Of a DNA stretch of 64,000 nucleotides, positions 42,708 to 51,001 are shown piece after piece. The notes under the pieces were generated by a model, which saw only the letters and a list, made by a program, of their open reading frames with translations, made no database searches and was not told the origin of the DNA. The first letter of the stretch is position 1; each line of letters begins with the position of its first letter. The position numbers were made by a program, and so were the translations under genes. This DNA comes from Bacteroidota bacterium (lineage in GTDB: Bacteria > Bacteroidota > Bacteroidia > UKL13-3): NCBI GenBank assembly GCA_027484685.1, contig JAIXSO010000032.1, positions 1 through 64,000 of the forward strand, written 5' to 3'.

Positions 42708-43952
42708 ATGCAAAATAACAAAAAATCAATCCAACTTTTATTCTTAGCAAACGGAATAAGTGGATTTGCACAAGGAGTCAGCATGCTTTCTATTCCTTGG
42801 TATTTTGCCAAAACAAATAACTCACAGGTTTTTAACTACTCCTATGCCTTGTTAACTTTTATAGTTATGTTTTTTGGACTTTATGCAGGAACATTGGTTG
42901 ATAAATTTAGTCGTAAAAATAATTTTTTATATACTTCATTGGTATGTGGTTTTCTACTATTTGCCATTGCAAGTTATGGCTACATAAATAATTCATTACC
43001 TGCATTTTTAGTTATAAGCGTTTTTGCTATAACTATGCTAAATTACAATATACACTATCCCACTTTATATGCATTTGGCCAAGAAATTTCAAAACCTGAG
43101 CAATATAAATCTGTCAATTCAAATATTGAAATTGTAGGCCAATCAACGTCCATACTTTCTGGTGGATTTGCAGCCATTTTGTTGGATGGAACTGATTTTT
43201 CAGTTGGTAATATAAACTTTAAAATAAATGCTTGGCAAATTCATGATGTGTTTATGATGGATGCCATCACCTATTTTATGGCGGCTGTTTTAATTTATTT
43301 TATTCCATACACACAAACCAAAACTATTGGAGATATAAATGAAAGTATAGTAAGACGCTTAAAAAATGGATTTAATTATTTGAAACAAAACCAATCAATT
43401 TTAATTTTTGGTATTTGTAGCTACATGGTGTTTGCCATGCTTTTGGTACAAATTCATGCGGTATTACCTATTTACATAAAACAACATTTAAATGCTCAAG
43501 GAGATGTATTTGCCTTAGCTGATACCATTTATGCAGTTGGCGCATTAAGTGCAGGATTTTTTATTAATAAACTTTTTCAAAATAAATCAATTATTCAGGT
43601 AATTATAGCTTTAACGGTTGTCGTTGCTTCTATCTTTTTTGCGGCTTCGGTTAGTAAAAGTATTTTGGTTATTTATTTGGTCAGCCTTATTTTAGGATTT
43701 TGTAATGCAGGTATTAGGGTTTTGAGGTTAACGTACATGTTTAAGCACATACCCAATGTTTTAATGGGACGTGTTGGCAGTATTTTTAATTTAATAAATG
43801 TTTTTACCCGAAGTGTTTTTATCTTTATCTTTTCACAATCTTTCTTTTCATTCCAAAATAATATAGTTTATGCTTATGCCGCCATGGCATTTTTTTTATT
43901 GTTATCGGCTGCAATGTTGATGTTAGTTAAAGGAAAATTGGCTAAAAACTGA
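42708..43952 (+). CDS. MFS transporter (MFS_3-like efflux family)
   Basis: The 414-residue protein has about twelve membrane helices. The GLYAGTLVDKFSRKN loop between helices 2 and 3 is the MFS motif A region, and the plan resembles multidrug or macrolide efflux transporters of the MFS_3 group. A long insertion with NINFKINAWQIHDVFMMDAI precedes helix 6. The substrate is unknown. The gene has its own -7 promoter and no operon partner downstream; 148 bases separate it from the next gene. Confidence 0.8.
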   Translation: MQNNKKSIQLLFLANGISGFAQGVSMLSIPWYFAKTNNSQVFNYSYALLTFIVMFFGLYAGTLVDKFSRKNNFLYTSLVCGFLLFAIASYGYINNSLPAFLVISVFAITMLNYNIHYPTLYAFGQEISKPEQYKSVNSNIEIVGQSTSILSGGFAAILLDGTDFSVGNINFKINAWQIHDVFMMDAITYFMAAVLIYFIPYTQTKTIGDINESIVRRLKNGFNYLKQNQSILIFGICSYMVFAMLLVQIHAVLPIYIKQHLNAQGDVFALADTIYAVGALSAGFFINKLFQNKSIIQVIIALTVVVASIFFAASVSKSILVIYLVSLILGFCNAGIRVLRLTYMFKHIPNVLMGRVGSIFNLINVFTRSVFIFIFSQSFFSFQNNIVYAYAAMAFFLLLSAAMLMLVKGKLAKN

Positions 43953-44025
43953 TAATTTTATTGTAAAAATTTAATTAAATATTTTCTTTAAGATTTTTTT
44001 TGGAGATAGTTATTTTAAAAACCAT

Positions 44026-44033
44026 TACATTTG
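44026..44033 (+). promoter_or_regulatory. -7 promoter element for the DUF1573 gene
   Basis: TACATTTG fits TAnnTTTG; a TTTG at 43999-44002 is a possible -33 element, with slightly long spacing. The ATG at 44101 is 67 bases downstream, giving a real 5' leader, unlike most genes here. Confidence 0.5.
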
Positions 44034-44100
44034 AAATTGAAATTTTTTGGTACAACATTTGTAACACACTAAATAAATTAAATAAAAATATAACAATACA

Positions 44101-44544
44101 ATGAAAAAGTTAATTATTACCGCTTTAGTAGCCGTAGCTACTTTTATGAGTGCAAATGCTATTGCACAAACAACTACAACTCCTGCAGTAGCTCCTGCAA
44201 CACAAGAAAATCCAAATCAAGCTGATATTACTTTTGAAAAAGAAACTCACGATTTTGGAACTATTCCTCAAGGTGTACCAGCTACTTACACTTATGTATT
44301 TAAAAATACAGGCAAAGAGCCGTTAATTATTACAAACGCTGCAGCTGGTTGCGGATGTACAACACCTGAGTGGACAAAAGAGCCAATTAAACCAGGTCAA
44401 AAAGGTTATGTAAAAGCTACTTATAACGCTGCATCGCCTGGAACTTTTAACAAAACAGTTACAGTAATGAGTAATGGAAAAAAATCGCAAGTAGTATTAT
44501 ACTTAAAAGGTGAAGTAAAACCTGCTGAAGCTCCAAAACAATAA
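44101..44544 (+). CDS. DUF1573 domain-containing secreted protein
   Basis: A signal peptide (MKKLIITALVAVATFMSANA to residue 23) is followed by a short Thr/Ala/Pro-rich linker and a single Ig-like DUF1573 domain. That domain shows FEKETHDFGTIPQGVPATYT, FKNTGKEPLIITNAAAGCGC and PGTFNKTVTVMSN. The family is abundant in Bacteroidota and its role is unknown; a periplasmic or surface location is likely. A perfect 40-bp palindromic terminator follows the stop codon. The high use of preferred codons and long leader suggest strong expression, which is inference. Confidence 0.85.
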   Translation: MKKLIITALVAVATFMSANAIAQTTTTPAVAPATQENPNQADITFEKETHDFGTIPQGVPATYTYVFKNTGKEPLIITNAAAGCGCTTPEWTKEPIKPGQKGYVKATYNAASPGTFNKTVTVMSNGKKSQVVLYLKGEVKPAEAPKQ

Positions 44545-44560
44545 TTTTAGAATAAAACAA

Positions 44561-44600
44561 TAAAAAAGCCCAACTTTAAATTTAAAGTTGGGCTTTTTTA
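44561..44600. terminator. Bidirectional intrinsic terminator (perfect 40-bp palindrome)
   Basis: TAAAAAAGCCCAACTTTAAA is followed directly by its exact reverse complement. The GC core GCCCAAC/GTTGGGC is flanked by A and T runs, so it can end transcription from the DUF1573 gene and from gldN. Confidence 0.9.
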
Positions 44601-44603
44601 TTG

Positions 44604-45449
44604 TTAATTATCGTATTCATCGTGCTCCCTTTTCATGAGTTCATCTTGTAACAATTGATTTTCTAATATTGCCCCTACCCCATTATCTCGGTATTCGGCT
44701 TGGTCTTTTATATAAAAATCAAATTGATTACTTACTTTTATTACATAACTCGAAAAATAGCGACCTTCAAAAAATGCATCAAAGCTCATAAGGGCAGCAT
44801 CATTTTGTCTATTAAATATACATTTTTTAGCTAATAAATTTCTAACATCTTTGGGTTTAGCCACATTATTGTAATAATACCTAAACACGCATAAATCTTG
44901 ATCTCCTAAATCAACTCCAGCAATTTTCATTTTATAAACAGGTGCTATACTTAAAATTTTGATAGAGAAAGAGCTATGTTTTTTATCGTAATACCAATCT
45001 TCAACTATGCGCAGTTTATATATTTGGCGCAAAGGATCAAAAGGTGTGATAATGGTATCCGTTTTAACATTATCGGGATTGTTTATATCGGGATTTTCGA
45101 CATACTGCGTGTCAGTTCCAAACGACAAAACTTTTTCGGGCGAATAAACACTTGTACAACTATCGTTTTTAAAAGGAACCAATTTTCTAGTTTTAATGGC
45201 ATCGTAAAGCAATGATGGCAAAGCGTTTTTAGGATACATCAAAACTTGATTTTGCTTTTCGCGCAAATCAATAATTCTAACCACACGTTTGCTAAAATTA
45301 ACATCACCTTCTCGTAAAGGTCCCCAAGGTGTTGGCACATTTTGCTCAATGGAATTACAAACATTATTAATTGGATTTTGCTGAGCCTTTGCAACAAAAT
45401 TATGAGCTAATAATATGCCACTACAAAACACTATTGCTTTAAATTTCAT
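44604..45449 (-). CDS. gldN: Gliding motility / T9SS protein GldN (PorN)
   Basis: The 281-residue periplasmic protein matches GldN: signal peptide to about residue 23, then PWGPLREGDVNFSKRVVRII, IDLREKQNQVLMYP, IYKLRIVEDWYYDKKHSSFS and VDLGDQDLCVFRYYYN. GldN and GldK form the periplasmic ring of the type IX secretion system. It is normally the last gene of gldKLMN, but here neither gldK, gldL nor gldM is adjacent; the upstream gene is mpl. So it is an isolated copy, either the only GldN of the cell or a second paralogue. T9SS substrates occur elsewhere in the window. Confidence 0.85.
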   Translation of the reverse strand: MKFKAIVFCSGILLAHNFVAKAQQNPINNVCNSIEQNVPTPWGPLREGDVNFSKRVVRIIDLREKQNQVLMYPKNALPSLLYDAIKTRKLVPFKNDSCTSVYSPEKVLSFGTDTQYVENPDINNPDNVKTDTIITPFDPLRQIYKLRIVEDWYYDKKHSSFSIKILSIAPVYKMKIAGVDLGDQDLCVFRYYYNNVAKPKDVRNLLAKKCIFNRQNDAALMSFDAFFEGRYFSSYVIKVSNQFDFYIKDQAEYRDNGVGAILENQLLQDELMKREHDEYDN

Positions 45450-45476
45450 GTATTTTATAACGTAATATGGTTAAAA

Positions 45477-46817
45477 TTATTGGTTAAAATTTAAATCCAT
45501 TCCATCAAAAGTACCACTGCTCATTAACAATAAATTTTCGGTTTGAGTGTAATGGCTTTTGATAAATTTACTTAGTTCATTTTTATCTGTAAATACTTTT
45601 ACATCATTACCAAAACCTGCTGCCACTTCAACTTCGTTAAGCATTGGCATTTTTTTCATTTCTAACGCATGTTTGCTAAATAATACAGCCTTTACATCTG
45701 CTGCTTGCATGCTATTATGATATTGAGGTAAAAAATCCTTATTTAAACTACTAAACGTATGCAATTCATAAACAGCTATAAGTTTTCGCTCAGGATTTAA
45801 CTCGCGTACGGCATTTACCGTAGCTTTTAATTTAGATGGCGCATGTGCAAAATCTCTAATAATCAACGAATTGCTACTTTCATATAAAGTTTCAAGCCTT
45901 TTAGCAGTTCCTTTAAACGATTGAATAGCTTCGTAAAATTGTTCTTCACTTACTCCAGCCGCTTTACAAGCGTGTTTGGCCGCCATCATATTTTGTAAAT
46001 TATGAGTTCCAAAAAACTTTAAAGCCACTTCGGTTTGATTTGGTTTTATGTAAACCACACCATTTTTTACCTCAAAATTTGGAGTTACATACGGAATTTT
46101 TTCAGCCTTAATATTGGCTGAATCAATCAGTTTTTCAACTTCAGGATCGTTATTGCTGTATATAATACTTCCATTTTCAGGCAAGGCTTCAACAAATATT
46201 TTAAATTGCTCAACATAGTTTTCAAAAGTTGGAAACACATTGATATGATCCCAAGCAATGCCTGTTATAATACCAACATTAGCTTTATAAACATGAAATT
46301 TAGGTCGTAAATCCAAAGCCGAAGTTAAATATTCATCACCTTCAAACACAGCAATTTTAGAGGTATTGCTTAAACCAACCATGGTTTCAAAACCTTCTAA
46401 AATACTTCCAACCAAATAATCGAACTCTATATTACATTTTTGCAAAACATGTAAAATCATTGCTGTTGTAGTGGTTTTACCATGGCTTCCACCAACTATT
46501 ATGCGGATTTTATCTTTAGTTTGCTCATACATATATTCTGGAAAAGAATATATTTTTAAACCTAATTCTAAAGCTTTTAACATTTCAGGATTATCTTTTC
46601 GGGCATGCATTCCTAAAATGATAGCATCTAAGTTTGGAGTAATATTATTTACATCCCAACCCATTTTGGTTGGTAGTAAACCATATTTTTCAAGTCTTGA
46701 TTTTGCAGGCTCATAAATTTCGTCATCGCTACCTGTAATTTTATAACCTTTTTTATGCAAAGCAATAGCCATATTATGCATTACGGCCCCGCCAATTGAA
46801 ATAAAGTGAATGTTCAT
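45477..46817 (-). CDS. mpl: UDP-N-acetylmuramate:L-alanyl-gamma-D-glutamyl-meso-diaminopimelate ligase
   Basis: Mpl recycles the murein tripeptide by joining it to UDP-MurNAc. The 446-residue protein is of the Mur ligase fold: an N-terminal Rossmann motif (FISIGGAVMHNMAIALHKKG), ATP-binding GGSHGKTTTTAMI, the central VFEGDEYLTSALDLRPKF block, and the C-terminal domain with RDFAHAPSKLKATVNAVRE. The early ISIGGAVMHN and DEYLTSALD blocks separate Mpl from MurC. It lies 27 bases upstream of gldN on the same strand, so the two may be co-transcribed. Confidence 0.9.
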   Translation of the reverse strand: MNIHFISIGGAVMHNMAIALHKKGYKITGSDDEIYEPAKSRLEKYGLLPTKMGWDVNNITPNLDAIILGMHARKDNPEMLKALELGLKIYSFPEYMYEQTKDKIRIIVGGSHGKTTTTAMILHVLQKCNIEFDYLVGSILEGFETMVGLSNTSKIAVFEGDEYLTSALDLRPKFHVYKANVGIITGIAWDHINVFPTFENYVEQFKIFVEALPENGSIIYSNNDPEVEKLIDSANIKAEKIPYVTPNFEVKNGVVYIKPNQTEVALKFFGTHNLQNMMAAKHACKAAGVSEEQFYEAIQSFKGTAKRLETLYESSNSLIIRDFAHAPSKLKATVNAVRELNPERKLIAVYELHTFSSLNKDFLPQYHNSMQAADVKAVLFSKHALEMKKMPMLNEVEVAAGFGNDVKVFTDKNELSKFIKSHYTQTENLLLMSSGTFDGMDLNFNQ

Positions 46818-46974
46818 TTTTTAAAAATAAGATTGGCAATTTATACTTTGCAAATATTATAACGAACCTAGTTTTATTCACAACTCATTAACTTAAATAG
46901 ACATTAAAGCTATTTATATAAAATAATACTTAATCATACATTTTTTATAAATATTGCATCTTGAACAATAAATA

Positions 46975-47529
46975 ATGAAAGTCTTAAATACAACTAATAG
47001 CTATTGCGTTGGAATTATTCCTAGTTCCTCAACTTGTAGCATTATTGCCGAATTTAAAGCCCAAATTGAAGTAAAATATAAAATTAAAAATGCGCACGCT
47101 TTTTTACCATTAATTAAACTAACCGATCATTTTAATTGGGATGAGAAAAATGATTTTTTATTAATTGATAGTTTAAAAAAATACACCGCCCAATCATATT
47201 CCATGGAATTGGAGTTTTCGGGCTTTGAATTAATTGACGACAATTTTTATTTGAATATTAACGATAAAAAACAAATTGGCGATTTTCAACAAAGCTTAAA
47301 ATATTTTTTAGAAATACATAATAAAATAGCTTTTGAAAACTATAGTTTAAATAATTTTGACCCGAAATTACTGCTTTTTGGTTATCAAGAAACGCAACGT
47401 AAATTGAACAAAATTTGGACAGATTTAAAGGAAAATTCGTTCAATATACATTTTATAGCAAATAAGTTATGTTTAATAAACTGCATATCAAACAACTACG
47501 AAATTGTAAAAGAATTTGAGTTAGAGTAA
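46975..47529 (+). CDS. 2H phosphoesterase/2'-5' RNA ligase-like fold protein lacking both catalytic motifs
   Basis: The 184-residue protein follows the 2H phosphoesterase plan: an opening strand with YCVGIIPSSS, a helix (CSIIAEFKAQIEVKY), a strand where the first HxT motif should be, and a second half-repeat. At the first site the sequence reads FLPLIKLTDHF and at the second FDPKLLLFGY, so neither has histidine at the catalytic position. If the fold call is right, this is a degenerate, probably non-catalytic member. The assignment rests on pattern and length only, so confidence is limited. It is a lone gene between mpl and the small gene at 47602. Confidence 0.5.
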   Translation: MKVLNTTNSYCVGIIPSSSTCSIIAEFKAQIEVKYKIKNAHAFLPLIKLTDHFNWDEKNDFLLIDSLKKYTAQSYSMELEFSGFELIDDNFYLNINDKKQIGDFQQSLKYFLEIHNKIAFENYSLNNFDPKLLLFGYQETQRKLNKIWTDLKENSFNIHFIANKLCLINCISNNYEIVKEFELE

Positions 47530-47548
47530 AATTATTATTGAAACAAGA

Positions 47549-47579
47549 TTGACAATAAGATAAATAAAATTATATTTGC
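47549..47579 (+). promoter_or_regulatory. Bacteroidota promoter with -33 and -7 elements
   Basis: TTGAC begins at 47549 and TATATTTGC lies at 47571-47579, with 19 bases between TTG and TA, which is the spacing expected for the Bacteroidota sigma factor. The start codon of the small gene is 23 bases further on. Confidence 0.7.
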
Positions 47580-47601
47580 GCCCAATAAAAAATAGACCAC
47601 C

Positions 47602-47739
47602 ATGTTTACACGATTAAAAAGAAAAGACAGAAGAAATAAAACTAAATCACATTTACGCGTACAACGCATTAAATTGAACACTCAATTAGTAAAAGTAAAA
47701 TCGCCAAACACTGAGCGTACTGTTATTATTGAAGGATAG
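47602..47739 (+). CDS. Small basic protein, 45 codons, function unknown
   Basis: The frame encodes MFTRLKRKDRRNKTKSHLRV and continues to TVIIEG. It is highly basic in its first 20 residues (11 Lys, Arg or His) and lacks a signal peptide or cysteine motif. It is flanked by a well-spaced promoter (47549-47579) and a textbook terminator (47760-47788), so it looks like a complete, independently expressed gene. The basic N-terminus suggests RNA or ribosome binding, but it is not a ribosomal protein I can recognise (not bL34, bL36 or bS21). Short length means gene callers may miss it. Confidence 0.65.
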   Translation: MFTRLKRKDRRNKTKSHLRVQRIKLNTQLVKVKSPNTERTVIIEG

Positions 47740-47759
47740 TATTTCTACAAAAATATTTT

Positions 47760-47790
47760 AAAAGCCAAAATTTAACATTTTGGCTTTTTT
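47760..47790 (+). terminator. Intrinsic terminator after the 45-codon gene
   Basis: AAAAGCCAAAA (47760-47770) pairs perfectly with TTTTGGCTTTT (47778-47788), with a 7-nt loop and a T-run. It ends only 11 bases before the ung start codon, so ung must depend on read-through or a promoter within the terminator region. Confidence 0.85.
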
Positions 47791-47801
47791 TGTTTATTAC
47801 C

Positions 47802-48485
47802 ATGAACTTTAACCAAATTCAACCCGATTGGTTGCCCATTTTTGAACGCGAAGCATCAAAGCCTTATTACCAAAAAATAGTGGCTCAAATAAGCTTAGAT
47901 TCAGCCAATGGAAACATAATTTTTCCTCCCGAAAATCAAATATTTGAAGCTTTTAAGTTAACTTCATTGCAAAATACCAAAGTAGTAATTTTAGGTCAAG
48001 ATCCATACCATGGCGATGGGGAAGCCAATGGAATTTGTTTTTCGGTAAATAAAGGAATAAAAGTTCCTCCCAGTTTACGAAACATTTATAAAGAATTAGC
48101 TACCGACATAATCCATTTTGAAATACCCAACCATGGTAATATTGAAAACTGGGCCAAACAAGGTGTTTTATTACTCAACACAAGTTTAACGGTAATAAAA
48201 GACCAAGCAAACTCGCACAATAAAATTGGTTGGCATCAGTTTACCAATAAAATAATTGAAACCATTTCGAATCAAAAAGAACACGTGGTATTTATTCTTT
48301 GGGGTAAAAATGCCATAGAAAAAGTCCAATTCATTAACCCAAACAAACATTTAGTTTTAAAAGGAGTTCACCCTTCGCCACTTTCAGCCTCAAGAGGATT
48401 TTTTGGTTGCAAACATTTTTCAAAAACAAATGAGTATTTGGTTTCTAAAAACTTAATTCCTATCAATTGGCTAATTGATTCGTAA
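47802..48485 (+). CDS. ung: Uracil-DNA glycosylase, family 1
   Basis: Ung removes uracil from DNA to start base excision repair. The 227-residue protein has the water-activating loop GQDPYHG (65-71), the uracil-binding LLLNTSLTV segment and the minor-groove loop HPSPLSASRGFFGCKHFS. All key residues are present. The ATG at 47802 fits the family N-terminus; a TTG four codons earlier lies inside the terminator T-run. Apart from possible read-through from the small gene, no promoter was found. Confidence 0.95.
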   Translation: MNFNQIQPDWLPIFEREASKPYYQKIVAQISLDSANGNIIFPPENQIFEAFKLTSLQNTKVVILGQDPYHGDGEANGICFSVNKGIKVPPSLRNIYKELATDIIHFEIPNHGNIENWAKQGVLLLNTSLTVIKDQANSHNKIGWHQFTNKIIETISNQKEHVVFILWGKNAIEKVQFINPNKHLVLKGVHPSPLSASRGFFGCKHFSKTNEYLVSKNLIPINWLIDS

Positions 48486-48640
48486 AAATATGCTCGTCCC
48501 TTCGGTACTGTAATTGACCTTGGTTAATTATTTGCTATTATAAGTTTGCTTCTAAAGGCTATTTTATAATTGATTGAAAATTTGATTTATACATATTGGT
48601 AACATGCAAATTTAAAGTATAGCAAAAATTACAATCCAAC

Positions 48641-48681
48641 AAAAAAGCTGCTTTTAACACTTGGTTCAAAGCAGCTTTTTT
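48641..48681. terminator. Bidirectional terminator between ung and phaC
   Basis: AAAAAAGCTGCTTT (48641-48654) pairs with AAAGCAGCTTTTTT (48668-48681) around a 13-nt loop. It has A and T runs on both sides and serves two convergent genes. The rest of the 223-base gap shows nothing else. Confidence 0.85.
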
Positions 48682-48708
48682 TCAAAATTCACCAATCACA
48701 AATTATGG

Positions 48709-49758
48709 TTAGCTTTTTTCAGCAACCCATTTTGCTACTTTTGGTGCTAATTCTTTTTGCGATTTTGCTCCTACAAAAACTCCAATATGTCCACCAGGAA
48801 AGGCGTATAACTCTTTGTCTTTTGAACCAATTAAATCATTTACTGGAATAGTAGAGCTATTAGGAATAATATTATCTTCTGTAGCATACACATTTAAAAA
48901 TGGCATTTTTACATTCTTCAAATCAACTTTGCGGCCACCAATTTCAAGTTCGCCCTTAATTAATTTATTGTCGCGCCATAAATCTTTAATGTATTTTCTA
49001 AACATTTCACCGGCTAAATCAGGGCAATCGGCTTTCCATTTTTCCATGCGCAAAAAGTTGAGCAATTTGGCTTCATCTTCCATCATATCCATTACACCAA
49101 AATATTTGCTAATATCCATACTTGGTTTAAGCGAATTAAAACCAGCACCAAGCATATCGGCCGGAATAATTCCCAAATTATCAACCATAGCATCTACATC
49201 AAGGTCTTTTGTCCATTTGTAAAGCATGCAAGAGCCTTTATCGCTAAAATCGTAAGGTGTAACATACACAGTTAAAGACTTTAATTTTTCGGGAAACAAG
49301 GCAGCGTAAATGGTACTAAAAGTTCCACCTTGGCAAATTCCCATTTTATGGATTTTATCGTTTTTGGTAGTTTTTCTAATAAAATCAACTGCACCACCCA
49401 TAAACTCAACAATGTAATCTTCCATGGTTAAATACATATGTTGGCGTTTAGGATAACCCCAATCCATAATGTAAATATCCAAACCTTCGTCTAATAATTT
49501 TTTCATTAAACTACGGTCGGGCTGCAAGTCCAAAACATCATGTCTATTCATCATGGCAAACGAAACCAAAACTGGAATTTTAACTTTAGCAGGTGTATCA
49601 CGCTTATAATGATACAATTTTACTAAATCATTTTGCCAAACTAATTCCTTAGGGGTAGTTGCTATTTCTACATCTTTAATATTTTGTAGTACTTCATAAC
49701 CTTTAGCAAGCTTTTCACTTGTTTTGGTCATTTCTTCCATTATTGTTTGAATACTCAT
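48709..49758 (-). CDS. phaC: Class III poly(R)-hydroxyalkanoate synthase, PhaC subunit
   Basis: The 349-residue alpha/beta-hydrolase-like protein fits PhaC of class III: length near 350, lipase-box GICQGG (140-145) with catalytic Cys142, and VYATEDNIIPNSS and FPGGHIGVFVG blocks carrying the Asp and His of the triad. It polymerises hydroxyacyl-CoA into storage polyester on granules. Class III enzymes need a PhaE partner, and neither phaE nor phaA/phaB is within the window. The ATG at 49758 gives the expected N-terminus; a longer frame from 49812 begins in the promoter region. Confidence 0.9.
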   Translation of the reverse strand: MSIQTIMEEMTKTSEKLAKGYEVLQNIKDVEIATTPKELVWQNDLVKLYHYKRDTPAKVKIPVLVSFAMMNRHDVLDLQPDRSLMKKLLDEGLDIYIMDWGYPKRQHMYLTMEDYIVEFMGGAVDFIRKTTKNDKIHKMGICQGGTFSTIYAALFPEKLKSLTVYVTPYDFSDKGSCMLYKWTKDLDVDAMVDNLGIIPADMLGAGFNSLKPSMDISKYFGVMDMMEDEAKLLNFLRMEKWKADCPDLAGEMFRKYIKDLWRDNKLIKGELEIGGRKVDLKNVKMPFLNVYATEDNIIPNSSTIPVNDLIGSKDKELYAFPGGHIGVFVGAKSQKELAPKVAKWVAEKS

Positions 49759-49900
49759 AACTTTTGTTATATTTTTACTAATGCGAATAAAGTAATTTAT
49801 ATCAATTAGCAATACATTTATTAAATTTTTAATATCTTCATTTATAGCGTATTGATTATTTTGGTTGAAATATTATTTTATCAATATTGTTTAGTAAGGT

Positions 49901-49908
49901 TACATTTG
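49901..49908 (+). promoter_or_regulatory. -7 promoter element, nearly leaderless
   Basis: TACATTTG fits TAnnTTTG and ends 7 bases before the ATG at 49916. Confidence 0.55.
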
Positions 49909-49915
49909 ATGCAAA

Positions 49916-51001
49916 ATGAAATGTAGCTTTTTAATTTTTACTGTTTTTATTGTGTTTTCGTGCTCGGTTCCACATTATCCTAAAAAATATGAAAAACTTG
50001 GTATTTATAGTCACGATACCTTAAAGGAATATAGCATAAATCTAGATAAGAGTAACCAAATAAATATTCAATATTTAGGTTGCGGAAACATTTTTATTAA
50101 ACATGGTAAAGATGCCATTTTATTTGACCCATTTTTTTCAAATGCCAGAGGTTATAAAGTAGCACTTGGAAAAATTAAATTTAACCAAAAATACTTTGAT
50201 AAAGGAACTTATTTTTTAAATAGGTTTGGTAATACCTATGAATCAATCAATACTATTTTTATTTCTCATTCACATTACGATCATTTATTAGACTTAAGTT
50301 ATTTATTAGAAAATAAACTAATTAGCAGTAAAACTAAAATATATGGAGATAAGTCATCCCAAACAGTCATTCAAAATTTTATTCAAAATAATCCATTTAT
50401 AAACCAAGATAGTTTTGTTTACAAACATAAAAATGAGCCTAAATGGATAAAAGTAAGTAATGAAATGCGAGTATTGGTACTGCCTTCGTTTCATGCGCCA
50501 CATATAGCTAATATTCACTTTATGCATGGCCAATGCGATAGCAACTATTTTAAAAATTACACCAGCACCAACCAAAAAGTTAAAGCTGGTCAATTTAAAG
50601 ATGGTAATACTTTTGCTTATTTGGTAGATATTTTGAGTAATGATTCCGTAACCCTTAGGTTACTTTTAAAAGGAGCAGGTTGTGCTATAAACAATGGTAA
50701 ACTATTTGAAGAATTGCTACTTGAACACAATGTAGATATTGCTTTGCTACAAGTGGCATCTGCTAATTTTACTGATTGTTATCCGCAAAATTTAATCAAT
50801 CAAATTAAGCCTAAAAAAGTAATTTTAACACATTGGGAGGATTTTTTTAAACCGTATGCACCTAAAAAAATAAAAACAGTAAGGGCTACCAATTTCAACT
50901 ACTTTTATAAAAAAATAAAAGCCTCCGAAGAGGCTAATTTTAATTGGGGAAGTAAATATATAATGCCAAACCCTGGCACTATGATTATTTATAACTATTA
51001 G
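49916..51001 (+). CDS. MBL-fold metallo-hydrolase lipoprotein
   Basis: The first 15 residues form a lipoprotein signal with the lipobox FSCS (Cys at 16), so the protein is probably membrane-anchored outside the cytosol. The metallo-beta-lactamase fold is shown by HSHYDH (119-124 region), a downstream SFHAPH histidine site, and LTHWEDFF near the C-terminus. The ILFDPFFSNARGY segment is like YtnP/UlaG-type hydrolases. The substrate is unknown. It stands alone between phaC and apaG; the stop overlaps that of apaG by four bases. Confidence 0.8.
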   Translation: MKCSFLIFTVFIVFSCSVPHYPKKYEKLGIYSHDTLKEYSINLDKSNQINIQYLGCGNIFIKHGKDAILFDPFFSNARGYKVALGKIKFNQKYFDKGTYFLNRFGNTYESINTIFISHSHYDHLLDLSYLLENKLISSKTKIYGDKSSQTVIQNFIQNNPFINQDSFVYKHKNEPKWIKVSNEMRVLVLPSFHAPHIANIHFMHGQCDSNYFKNYTSTNQKVKAGQFKDGNTFAYLVDILSNDSVTLRLLLKGAGCAINNGKLFEELLLEHNVDIALLQVASANFTDCYPQNLINQIKPKKVILTHWEDFFKPYAPKKIKTVRATNFNYFYKKIKASEEANFNWGSKYIMPNPGTMIIYNY

